Shown here piece after piece: positions 1 to 5,887 of a stretch of 8,184 nucleotides of DNA. Under the pieces are notes generated by a model, which was not told where the DNA came from, did no database searches, and saw only the letters and a program-made list of their open reading frames with translations. The stretch is from positions 1-8,184 of the forward strand of contig JAEZUZ010000114.1 of NCBI GenBank assembly GCA_023443345.1, read 5' to 3'. The stretch comes from Bacillota bacterium (GTDB lineage Bacteria; Bacillota; Clostridia; Peptostreptococcales; Acidaminobacteraceae). The translations under genes and the position numbers were made by a program. Position 1 is the stretch's first letter; each line of letters begins with the position of its first letter.

Positions 1-289
1 ACATAGGCATATTTGTTCCACCTATTACTCTTACATTGGCTTTTGAAATTCCAACTTCTACAGCTGTCTTAAATGGTGAACCTCCTGGCAAATCACTTAA
101 AACAAGAACTCCATCACATTCATTCAAGTTCTCAAATGCCTTCTCTAATTTAACTCTTAGTTCTTCAACTCCATCTTCTTGAATAAAGTCAACTAACTCC
201 CAATTCTTCTGCGGCCCTGCGATTAATTCTACAGCACTATTTACACCTGTTGCAAAAGAACCGTGGCCTGTTATAATTATTCCTATCAT
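1..289 (-). CDS. PTS mannose-family EIIA component, partial (N-terminal 96 residues)
   Basis: Cytoplasmic phosphocarrier of a mannose/fructose/N-acetylgalactosamine-type phosphotransferase system. It takes phosphate from HPr on a histidine and passes it to the EIIB partner. The reading frame starts with ATG at 289, has an AGAGGA ribosome binding site just upstream, and stays open to the left edge; the C-terminal part is missing. Translation starts MIGIIITGHGSFATG, where His9 in GHG is the expected phosphorylation site. SDLPGGSP (about residues 65-72) is the second family signature, with the Asp that contacts the histidine, and GGTNMPM (90-96) matches the family's GGxNxPM loop. No EIIB, EIIC or EIID gene is visible; they may lie off the left edge. 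The sugar cannot be told. It is divergent from the membrane protein gene at 346. The family call is firm; the substrate is unknown. Confidence 0.9.
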   Translation of the reverse strand, partial: MIGIIITGHGSFATGVNSAVELIAGPQKNWELVDFIQEDGVEELRVKLEKAFENLNECDGVLVLSDLPGGSPFKTAVEVGISKANVRVIGGTNMPM

Positions 290-319
290 ATATTTCCTCT
301 TTTATTTCAAAAAATTTAC

Positions 320-347
320 TGTATAATTATTGAAAAGGAGATGTCAT
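320..347 (-). promoter_or_regulatory. Candidate promoter of the EIIA gene
   Basis: Read on the minus strand, ATGACA (347-342) is followed after 16 bases by TATACA (325-320). Each hexamer differs from the sigma-A consensus at one position. Transcription would start near 313, giving a leader of about 24 bases that carries the AGAGGA site before ATG at 289. The -35 lies over the start codon of the divergent gene at 346 and the -10 overlaps that gene's TATAAT. Seen by eye only. Confidence 0.5.
322..327 (+). promoter_or_regulatory. Candidate -10 box for the 346 gene
   Basis: A perfect TATAAT lies 18 bases before the ATG at 346. The gap holds an AAGGAG ribosome binding site (335-340) five bases before the ATG. 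No good -35 hexamer is visible 16-18 bases upstream, so the promoter may be weak or depend on an activator. The predicted leader is only about 12 bases. Confidence 0.45.
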
Positions 348-885
348 GAAACAAAATTCTATAAAAAACACCCCTCTTTATGGTATTAATATCTATAGAG
401 ACAAAAATTCTAGAGCAATTTATAGAAATCCCTTTACAAAAAAGGCCTATATAATTGACAAAAATAAGGAAAACTTATTTAGAACTCTTCAATCTAGATT
501 TGTTATTGGTATTGTTGTATTTACTCTATTTAAAATACTAAGTGATTTAAATGTCTTTATATCAATAGGCTTTGGTATACTTGCCTGGTTCATTATGGAA
601 TTGAGATTTCATAAGTTATTAAAAAATAGTAGACAAGTACAATTTGACAAACAAGAGCTAAGACCAAGTACTAAATTTGCCAGTAAAAATCTAAGTAGAA
701 AAGAACTTATAATTAGAATATTTGTCTATTTGTCTTTCTCTGTGATCTTGATTATAAATGCTCACATCTCTGGATCAAGTATTAAAGAAAATCCAGTGTG
801 GTATGCTCTAAATTATGCCGTAAGTATTGGCGGACTATACTTTGTAATAAATTATATTATTCTACTAAGTAAAAAGCCAAGATGA
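346..885 (+). CDS. Uncharacterised four-helix membrane protein
   Basis: I do not recognise a family for this 179-residue protein. It starts at ATG 346 with AAGGAG five bases upstream. A basic, polar N-terminal stretch of about 50 residues precedes two close hydrophobic segments (about 51-66 and 69-86). A charged cytoplasmic-looking linker rich in Lys and Arg follows (about 87-120), then two more segments (about 121-139 and 153-174) and a short basic tail, KKPR. By the positive-inside rule the N-terminus, central linker and C-terminus should face the cytoplasm. No signal peptide, cysteine or catalytic motif was seen. It is a single-gene unit, divergent from PTS EIIA and closed by a terminator whose stem overlaps its last codons. 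That it is a real gene is supported by its start site, terminator and membrane pattern; its function is unknown. Confidence 0.75.
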   Translation: MKQNSIKNTPLYGINIYRDKNSRAIYRNPFTKKAYIIDKNKENLFRTLQSRFVIGIVVFTLFKILSDLNVFISIGFGILAWFIMELRFHKLLKNSRQVQFDKQELRPSTKFASKNLSRKELIIRIFVYLSFSVILIINAHISGSSIKENPVWYALNYAVSIGGLYFVINYIILLSKKPR

Positions 886-900
886 TGGCTTTTTTATTTT
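871..900. terminator. Bidirectional intrinsic terminator between convergent genes
   Basis: AAAAAGCCA (871-879) pairs perfectly over nine bases with TGGCTTTTT (886-894), with a six-base loop. The plus strand continues with ATTTT after the T run. The minus strand reads the same hairpin followed by T residues, so it can end transcripts from both sides. The stop codon of the plus gene (883-885) lies in the loop, and the stop codon of the minus gene (896-894) touches the other arm. Confidence 0.8.
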
Positions 901-1541
901 CTCTTATTCTTTACAACTTCTGAATTTGCAATTTTCTTGTCAAGTTCTGATATATGTTGTTTTGCTAAAGAATAATACTTGTTATAAGAAGGCATATCCC
1001 CCATATTCTTATACATTTCTGCTATGAGAAGTTCATCTATGCCTCTATACTCCTGAGGTTTCTCTTCTAAATTTGAAAGAAACTTATCTAAATGTGAAAA
1101 ACTCTTATCTATATAAACATCATATACTATCTGAGTTTCTTCAATAAATCTGTCATTCTTGGTTTCTTGAATCTTTTCTAAGTATTTCTTAGAATTGTAC
1201 TTATCTTTCTGAGAAATAAAGTACTGAAAAGCCTGCATATATAATTCGCATCTTTTTGTATAAGATAGTCTTGTATTATCTAATTCTTCAAAATACTTAG
1301 TTATATCCTTTTTATCTTGTTTTAAAAATGCTTCGTGTAATCTCCACCAAAGTCTTGCTTTTTTAGAAAAAAGCAACTTTGTTGAAAAAGAATCTAGAGT
1401 TTTTTCAAACTCTTTTAAATTCTTCGTATATAGATATGATACTAATTTCTTTGAAGTAGATATTTTTAAAAAATATATAATTGATCCTATAAAAATAGCT
1501 ACAACAATTACTATAATTGTTACTATAATTGCATTTGTCAT
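894..1541 (-). CDS. Membrane-anchored, probably TPR-like protein of unknown function
   Basis: A 215-residue protein with one N-terminal hydrophobic segment (about residues 4-26, followed by KISTSKK). It is probably a signal anchor with the rest in the cytoplasm. The remaining 185 residues are highly charged and appear all-helical. Helix pairs with spaced Tyr, Leu and Ala (for example around 60-80, 95-125 and 165-195) resemble degenerate tetratricopeptide repeats, as in the stretch LLIAEMYKNMGDMPSYNKYY. No catalytic motif is visible. The start at ATG 1541 has AGAGG seven bases upstream. The gene has its own promoter candidate but lies 77 bases downstream of the selenium operon on the same strand, with no clear terminator between, so some read-through is possible. 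A scaffold or protein-interaction role is inferred from the fold guess only. Confidence 0.7.
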   Translation of the reverse strand: MTNAIIVTIIVIVVAIFIGSIIYFLKISTSKKLVSYLYTKNLKEFEKTLDSFSTKLLFSKKARLWWRLHEAFLKQDKKDITKYFEELDNTRLSYTKRCELYMQAFQYFISQKDKYNSKKYLEKIQETKNDRFIEETQIVYDVYIDKSFSHLDKFLSNLEEKPQEYRGIDELLIAEMYKNMGDMPSYNKYYSLAKQHISELDKKIANSEVVKNKRK

Positions 1542-1560
1542 TTCTTAGCCTCTTAACTTA

Positions 1561-1589
1561 ATATTAATATTGTGTAAAGTAAAAGTCAA
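1561..1589 (-). promoter_or_regulatory. Candidate promoter for the TPR-like gene
   Basis: On the minus strand TTGACT (1589-1584, five of six consensus bases) is followed after 17 bases by TAATAT (1566-1561, four of six). Transcription would start near 1554, leaving a leader of about a dozen bases with AGAGG before ATG 1541. The -10 lies in a perfect 12-base palindrome, AATATTAATATT (1560-1571), which may simply reflect AT-richness. Confidence 0.45.
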
Positions 1590-1618
1590 GTATATTTTAT
1601 GAACGATGTAGAATAAAT

Positions 1619-2734
1619 TTAAAGCAATAAATTCAATGCTCTTATCAATTCATCTATCTCTTGTTTTGTATTATCAAAAGACAAAGATATTCTTATAAGT
1701 CCGGTGTCTTTGGTTCCCAAAGCTTCGTGTGCTAGAGGCGCACAGTGGTATGCTCCTCTTGTTGCAATCATATATTTATCATAAAGAAGATGTGACAACT
1801 CTCTTGTATCTATAGTTCTACTTCTAATTGAAACAATAGGTATAGGACTACTATCAAGTTTAAAAGCTTCTATTTTTTCAATTTTAGATATCTCTTTCTT
1901 TAAATAATCGCTCAACTCTTTTAATTTTCTAAATCTATCCTTAGAACTATTTTTAAATGCGACAATTGCTGGAATAGCAGCATTTATCGAATGCATATTT
2001 GGGGTTCCAACCTCAAATATTTCAGGAAAAACATCTGGCAAATTTCTATTAAATGTATCCCCACCACTTCCGCCAGAAATACACTTATTAAATTTAAATT
2101 CACCATTTTTTACTATTGCTCCAACACCATAAGGCCCATGCATTCCCTTGTGAAAAGTTATTAAAAATATAGAATTTTTATACTTAGATATATCTAAATC
2201 TAAGTATCCAAATCCTTGAGCTGAATCAACTATCATAATTAAATTATTCTTTTGACAAAATTCATGAACTCTATCTAAATCTGTAATATGACCTGTAACA
2301 TTAGAAACGTGGTTTACAATGACAGCTACAGTATTTGATTTTAAGTATTTATCAAACTCCTCATATTTTAAAGTTAAATCATCATTTATTGAAACAAAAT
2401 CAACTTCAAGACCTATATCGTGAAGAGGCCTAACAACACTGTTGTGCTCATATACTGTACTTATCACATGGTCACTCTTGCAAAATAGACTTCTAAGAGC
2501 CAAGTTTGAACACATTGTAAGTCCAGAATTTAAAGATATATCATCCACTTCTACATTTAGAAGATCTGCCAATTCACTTTTTGCTTTAAGAATTACTTTT
2601 AAAGAATCCATAGATTCTTTATAGAAAGACCTAGATGGATTAGCTAGCCCTCTTTCAGATAGCGCCTTATATACTTCATCAAGCTTGTACAAAGATGTAG
2701 AGGCATTGTCAAAATATATTAAATTTCTATCCAC
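1619..2734 (-). CDS. Class V aminotransferase-fold cysteine desulfurase of the selenium-linked type
   Basis: A PLP enzyme of the NifS/SufS/Csd superfamily, 371 residues and full length. It should take sulfur from cysteine (or selenium from selenocysteine), hold it as a persulfide and hand it on, in the cytoplasm. Visible landmarks: an N-terminal YFDNAST; EHNS with His97, which stacks on PLP; VDSAQ with Asp170; the PLP lysine Lys196 in TFHKGMHGPYGVGAI; the persulfide cysteine Cys331 in RGAYHCAPLAHEALGT; and the substrate-binding arginine in GLIRISLSF (Arg348). This matches the subgroup (EF2568 type) known to accompany SelD and YedF. The start is GTG at 2734, preceded by AAGGAAGG (2748-2741) at six bases. 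It overlaps the end of the DUF3343 gene by 16 bases. It is the last gene of the operon. The enzyme class is firm; the sulfur versus selenium role is inferred from context. Confidence 0.9.
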   Translation of the reverse strand: MDRNLIYFDNASTSLYKLDEVYKALSERGLANPSRSFYKESMDSLKVILKAKSELADLLNVEVDDISLNSGLTMCSNLALRSLFCKSDHVISTVYEHNSVVRPLHDIGLEVDFVSINDDLTLKYEEFDKYLKSNTVAVIVNHVSNVTGHITDLDRVHEFCQKNNLIMIVDSAQGFGYLDLDISKYKNSIFLITFHKGMHGPYGVGAIVKNGEFKFNKCISGGSGGDTFNRNLPDVFPEIFEVGTPNMHSINAAIPAIVAFKNSSKDRFRKLKELSDYLKKEISKIEKIEAFKLDSSPIPIVSIRSRTIDTRELSHLLYDKYMIATRGAYHCAPLAHEALGTKDTGLIRISLSFDNTKQEIDELIRALNLLL

Positions 2735-2946
2735 AAATTTCCTTCCTTTCTAAATTTCTTTGAATAAGTCACATTGCTTTTTTCTATAAATTCTTCAACA
2801 CGATTTTCTTGAACAAGTAGTACAAAACCACAACTAGTCTCTATCTGAGGGGGAGTAGAAACAAGCCTGGCATTAAGTCCTTCCTTCTCAATAATATTTA
2901 AAGCTTCCATAGCTTTCAATGGACTTCTAAAAGAATAAGCTAACAC
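2719..2946 (-). CDS. DUF3343 protein, putative Se/S carrier-like
   Basis: A 75-residue cytoplasmic protein of the DUF3343 family (Pfam 'putative Se/S carrier protein-like'). The predicted fold is a small ferredoxin-like alpha/beta unit. The N-terminal pattern is AYSFRSPLKAMEALNIIEKE. The variable loop TPPQIETSCGFVLLV holds the single conserved cysteine, Cys39, a plausible carrier site for persulfide or perselenide. The start is GTG at 2946 inside the last codons of yedF (7-base overlap). The Shine-Dalgarno match, AAGG about ten bases upstream, is weak, so translation probably depends on coupling. Its end overlaps the desulfurase start by 16 bases. Position between YedF and the desulfurase suggests it ferries sulfur or selenium between them, but no member of the family has a role I can state as proven. 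Confidence 0.85.
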   Translation of the reverse strand: MLAYSFRSPLKAMEALNIIEKEGLNARLVSTPPQIETSCGFVLLVQENRVEEFIEKSNVTYSKKFRKEGNLWIEI

Positions 2947-3521
2947 GGTTTCACAACCTTGTATTTCTTCATCATTTTTATTATTTCAAACATATTTGTG
3001 ACTTCGCCAACTTCTAAGTCACCAGCACTTAGATAGTAATTGAGGCATAGTCCACAAGAGTAGACCTTAACACCCCTCTCTGTTAGCTCCCTTAAATCAT
3101 TTACTTTATTTTTATTTTTAGAGCTCAACATAACCCCTAAGTTATAGCATATAATTGCCTTTGGAAGTTGCTCTTGTTCTTTTAATGCATATACGAAACC
3201 TTCAAGTAATTTCTTTGAGAATTCATCTTCTCCATCTCCCATTTTATCTGACGAAAGAACTACTATGTAATCACTATTATCAGTGTTAGGGACATATGCC
3301 ATTTCTATATCTTCTCTTATTAGAGTAACTTCAAAATTTCCGTCTTTTTCTAAAACTTCAGTGCTATAGCCTATCTCTGTTGCAAATTTAGATAAGTTTT
3401 CTGTAGCTATTTTATTATCTACAAGTATCTTTAGTTCATCTGGATTGTTCTCATCTACGTATTTTTTTGTAATTATAACTGGCTTTGGACAATCTAGCCC
3501 AATTGCATCTATTATCTTCAC
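2940..3521 (-). CDS. yedF: Selenium metabolism protein YedF (TusA-like plus DsrE-like domains)
   Basis: A 193-residue two-domain cytoplasmic protein. Residues 1-70 are a TusA/SirA-like domain with the signature GLDCPKPVIITKK, in which Cys11 is the expected sulfur or selenium acceptor. Residues about 84-190 form a DsrE-like domain with SDKMGDGEDEFSKKLLEGFVYAL, then IICYNLGVML (Cys125) and VYSCGLCLNYY (Cys156, Cys159). A terminal Cys193 ends the chain. This architecture and length fit the YedF family found almost only beside selD. It starts with GTG at 3521, overlapping the selD stop as GTGA, with GAGG four bases upstream within the selD coding sequence. Probably a trans-sulfur/trans-selenium carrier delivering selenium to or from SelD. 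Role inferred; family call firm. Confidence 0.92.
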   Translation of the reverse strand: MKIIDAIGLDCPKPVIITKKYVDENNPDELKILVDNKIATENLSKFATEIGYSTEVLEKDGNFEVTLIREDIEMAYVPNTDNSDYIVVLSSDKMGDGEDEFSKKLLEGFVYALKEQEQLPKAIICYNLGVMLSSKNKNKVNDLRELTERGVKVYSCGLCLNYYLSAGDLEVGEVTNMFEIIKMMKKYKVVKPC

Positions 3522-4522
3522 TCTACTACCTCTATCCTATCTGATTTAATAAATCTTCCTATTTCGTACAACTCCTGTGATTCTTCTTTAAAAGCCTTGA
3601 TTAAACTATCTTTCTGATCTTGAGATATACTTATTAAAAGTCCTCCTGATGTTTGGGGATCAAATAATATTTCTTCAAGGGCAAAGTCTCTGACCTTAAA
3701 ATCTACCATATCTTTTAGATATTTTCTATTTCTCTGTGCTCCTGCACTTAAAACAAAGTTTCTTGCGGCTTTTTTTGCCCCTTTTAAAACAGGAACTTTT
3801 GAAGAATATATCTGTGCTTTTACATCTGAACTCATCTCACTTAAATGCCCAAGGAGTCCAAATCCTGTTACATCGGTAACTGCGCTAGGCCTAAATTTTT
3901 TTAATATATCACTTGCTTTCTTATTGAGCTTTACCATACTTCTAATAGCTCTCTGATAATCTTCGATTGATACTTCTGAAACTAGGTATCCACTACTTAT
4001 AAGAGTTACCCCTAGAGGCTTTGTAACAAAAATAATATCTGATTCTAAACTTCCCTGATTGCTCCAAATTCTATCTGGATGAGCTGTTCCTGTAACACTA
4101 AGTCCAAACTTAATCTTCCTATCGTGAATGGAATGTCCTCCACTTAACTGTGCCTTTGCTTCATATAATTTATCACTAGCTCCCTTTAAGATTTGTGAGA
4201 GTATCTCCATGTCCTCATTTTCAGGAAAACAAACGAGATTGAGTGCACTTATTACATCGCCTCCCATTGCATAGATATCACTCATGGCATTAGCTGCAGC
4301 AATTTGCCCAAATATGTATGGATCATCAACCATAGCAGGAAAAAAATCTACTGTATTAATTATAGCTATTTCATCAGTTATCTTTATTACTGTTGCATCA
4401 TCTTTTTTCTCAAATCCTAAGATATGGTCATCTCTCTTATAAATTTTTAATTTAGAAAGTAATTCATCTAAGTCTCCTGCTGCAATTTTCGCATTGCAAC
4501 CTCCACAAACATCTAATTTCAC
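3518..4522 (-). CDS. selD: Selenide, water dikinase (selenophosphate synthetase)
   Basis: SelD uses ATP, selenide and water to make selenophosphate, AMP and phosphate, the selenium donor for selenocysteine, selenouridine in tRNA, and the labile selenium cofactor of some molybdenum hydroxylases. The 334-residue protein is full length. Its glycine-rich N-terminus VCGGCNAKI holds Cys9 and Lys12, matching the essential Cys17 and Lys20 of the E. coli enzyme. The E. coli Cys19 position is Ala11 here. Cys9 is a normal TGC codon, so it is not a selenoprotein. Further signatures are VDFFPAMVDDPYIFGQIAAANAMSDIYAMGG split over about 58-88, SGGHSI (127-132), VTDVTGFGLLGH (215-226) and FDPQTSGGLL (287-296). 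It starts with GTG at 4522, with a strong AAGGAGG (4536-4530) seven bases before it inside yitT, whose stop it overlaps as GTGA. No selA or selB lies nearby. Confidence 0.96.
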   Translation of the reverse strand: MKLDVCGGCNAKIAAGDLDELLSKLKIYKRDDHILGFEKKDDATVIKITDEIAIINTVDFFPAMVDDPYIFGQIAAANAMSDIYAMGGDVISALNLVCFPENEDMEILSQILKGASDKLYEAKAQLSGGHSIHDRKIKFGLSVTGTAHPDRIWSNQGSLESDIIFVTKPLGVTLISSGYLVSEVSIEDYQRAIRSMVKLNKKASDILKKFRPSAVTDVTGFGLLGHLSEMSSDVKAQIYSSKVPVLKGAKKAARNFVLSAGAQRNRKYLKDMVDFKVRDFALEEILFDPQTSGGLLISISQDQKDSLIKAFKEESQELYEIGRFIKSDRIEVVE

Positions 4523-5382
4523 GATGTTTCCTCCTTACTTATATATACCTTCTCTCCTGTAAAGCCTGGCCCAACTACATCATAGGCATCTGTAACTATA
4601 ACTAAAGCAGTCTGATCTATTTCGCTTAACTTCTTCATAAGCTTTATATAGTTTTCTCTGTCTAGTACTACAGAGACGATATTCTTAGGCTGATTTTTAT
4701 ATGTACCTTCTCCCTTTATATAAGTCGCCCCTCTATCTAGTCCTCTGTGAATAAAATCAACCACCTCAACGTGATAGTCACTTATTATCATGATGTGTTT
4801 TTTATTAGATATTCCAGATATAACTTTATCTATTACTATGCTATTTAAAAATACTCCAAATAGAGCATATATTCCATTTTTTAATCCATATACGTAGCAT
4901 GCTCCTATTGTAACTAGAAAATTGAAGAAAAATATAGTATAGCTAATTTTATATCCTGTATACTTTGTCATAATCTTTGCAAGTATGTCTAGGCCTCCAC
5001 CAGAAGCTCCATTTAATAGTGTTATAGCTATGCCAAGTCCTAAAAGGAAAACTCCTGTTACAAGATTTAATAATGTATCTCCATGAAGCAGGTCTCCATA
5101 TGAGAAATATTTTTCAAAAAATCCTAAGAAAAATGAGAGTAGCAGACTTGAATATATAGTATATCCCGCAAAGTATCTTCCAATGAATATAAATGCCATT
5201 ATATATAGAATTATATTAGATACTAAGGATATTATTCCTATATTTAGTGATGGAAAGAAAAATTGAATCTGCATAGCAAGACCAGCAACTCCACCAACTG
5301 CTAGTCCTGTAGATACTAAAAAGAAGTGCAATCCAATAGCACTAATTAAAGTTCCAAGTGTTATAAATATAAACTTTCTCAT
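4519..5382 (-). CDS. YitT family membrane protein (DUF161 plus DUF2179)
   Basis: A 287-residue integral membrane protein. The N-terminal half carries about six hydrophobic segments (roughly 5-25, 47-67, 73-90, 105-124, 147-166, 170-186) with the family motif GASGGGLDILAKI (125-137) between the fourth and fifth. After KKHIMIISDY, a soluble C-terminal DUF2179 domain (about 196-275) follows, with RGLDRGATYIKGEGTY, VSVVLDRENY and ALVIVTDAYDVVGPGF. This is the standard YitT layout and length. Members are common in Firmicutes, often in several copies, and their transport substrate is not established. The start at ATG 5382 follows AGGAGG by only three bases. It lies seven bases after the FUSC-like gene and overlaps selD by four. 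A link to selenium uptake is tempting from position but not shown by anything in the protein. Confidence 0.92.
   Translation of the reverse strand: MRKFIFITLGTLISAIGLHFFLVSTGLAVGGVAGLAMQIQFFFPSLNIGIISLVSNIILYIMAFIFIGRYFAGYTIYSSLLLSFFLGFFEKYFSYGDLLHGDTLLNLVTGVFLLGLGIAITLLNGASGGGLDILAKIMTKYTGYKISYTIFFFNFLVTIGACYVYGLKNGIYALFGVFLNSIVIDKVISGISNKKHIMIISDYHVEVVDFIHRGLDRGATYIKGEGTYKNQPKNIVSVVLDRENYIKLMKKLSEIDQTALVIVTDAYDVVGPGFTGEKVYISKEETS
4530..4536 (-). promoter_or_regulatory. Strong ribosome binding site of selD, supports the GTG start
   Basis: AAGGAGG on the minus strand, seven bases before GTG 4522. It is the best Shine-Dalgarno match in the operon and is embedded in the last codons of the YitT-family gene. 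It supports GTG as the real selD start and lets selD be translated independently of its upstream neighbour. Confidence 0.75.
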
Positions 5383-5389
5383 ATTCCTC

Positions 5390-5887
5390 CTACTTCTTTT
5401 TATTTAAAAATGGCAGCCAATTCACAATTACAGCTATCATAATTCCTATAGATGTATCTATAACTCTATTAGCTGCATAACTTAAAGGGCGCATATTGAC
5501 ATCAGTAATACAAATTATCAACATGACAATTCCTGCTATAGAAATAGATTCTGCAAAACCAATAAATTTAAGTATGCTCATCAGTAGAAGCATCCATGCT
5601 AGGAGCAACACTATGTATATAAAAGATTTTGGATTGAGTCCCAAGCCTATTTGAAAAAGTTTTAAAAATATATAACTCATAATCCCAGAAAGAAAAGTTC
5701 CTACAAATCTCTTCTTACCTGCATCCCAACTGGCATTAAAATTCCCCTTAAGACAAACTATTGCAGCAAAAGAGGAGTGAACTGTACTTACACCTCTTAA
5801 TAAATCTATCAATAGACACAAAAATACAGCAAATACTGTTTTATATATTCTAAGTCCAGGTAAGTTTTTTTTAACATCATTCTTCAT
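5390..5887 (-). CDS. FUSC/aromatic acid exporter (ArAE_1)-like membrane protein
   Basis: A 165-residue inner-membrane protein with about five hydrophobic segments (roughly 12-30, 61-79, 87-105, 112-128, 140-160). RIYKTVFAVFLCLLID at the N-terminus and NRVIDTSIGIMIAVIVNWL near the C-terminus are typical of the N-terminal membrane domain of the FUSC/ArAE (DUF939-like) families. Longer relatives add a cytoplasmic domain that is absent here; short stand-alone forms are common in Firmicutes. The substrate is unknown. ATG 5887 lies inside the end of nadE (11-base overlap) and has no clear Shine-Dalgarno site, so translation probably depends on ribosomes finishing nadE. It is separated from the YitT-family start by seven bases. 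Confident as a membrane protein, fairly confident on family. Confidence 0.82.
   Translation of the reverse strand: MKNDVKKNLPGLRIYKTVFAVFLCLLIDLLRGVSTVHSSFAAIVCLKGNFNASWDAGKKRFVGTFLSGIMSYIFLKLFQIGLGLNPKSFIYIVLLLAWMLLLMSILKFIGFAESISIAGIVMLIICITDVNMRPLSYAANRVIDTSIGIMIAVIVNWLPFLNKKK

Noticed and set aside
1560..1571. Perfect palindrome AATATTAATATT as an operator
   Set aside because: Purely A/T in an AT-rich gap and short enough to occur by chance; noted only with the promoter.
1590..1620. Terminator after the selenium operon
   Set aside because: No stem with a following T run could be drawn on the minus strand downstream of the desulfurase stop.
2442..2624. 60-codon open frame on the plus strand inside the desulfurase gene
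   Set aside because: It lies wholly opposite a clearly conserved coding region, has no ribosome binding site and resembles no protein; it is a shadow frame.
3518..4522. SelD or a neighbour as a selenoprotein with an in-frame TGA
   Set aside because: Cys6 and Cys9 of SelD are TGT and TGC, and all TGA codons seen in this block are gene ends at overlaps. No selenocysteine insertion hairpin was looked for further.
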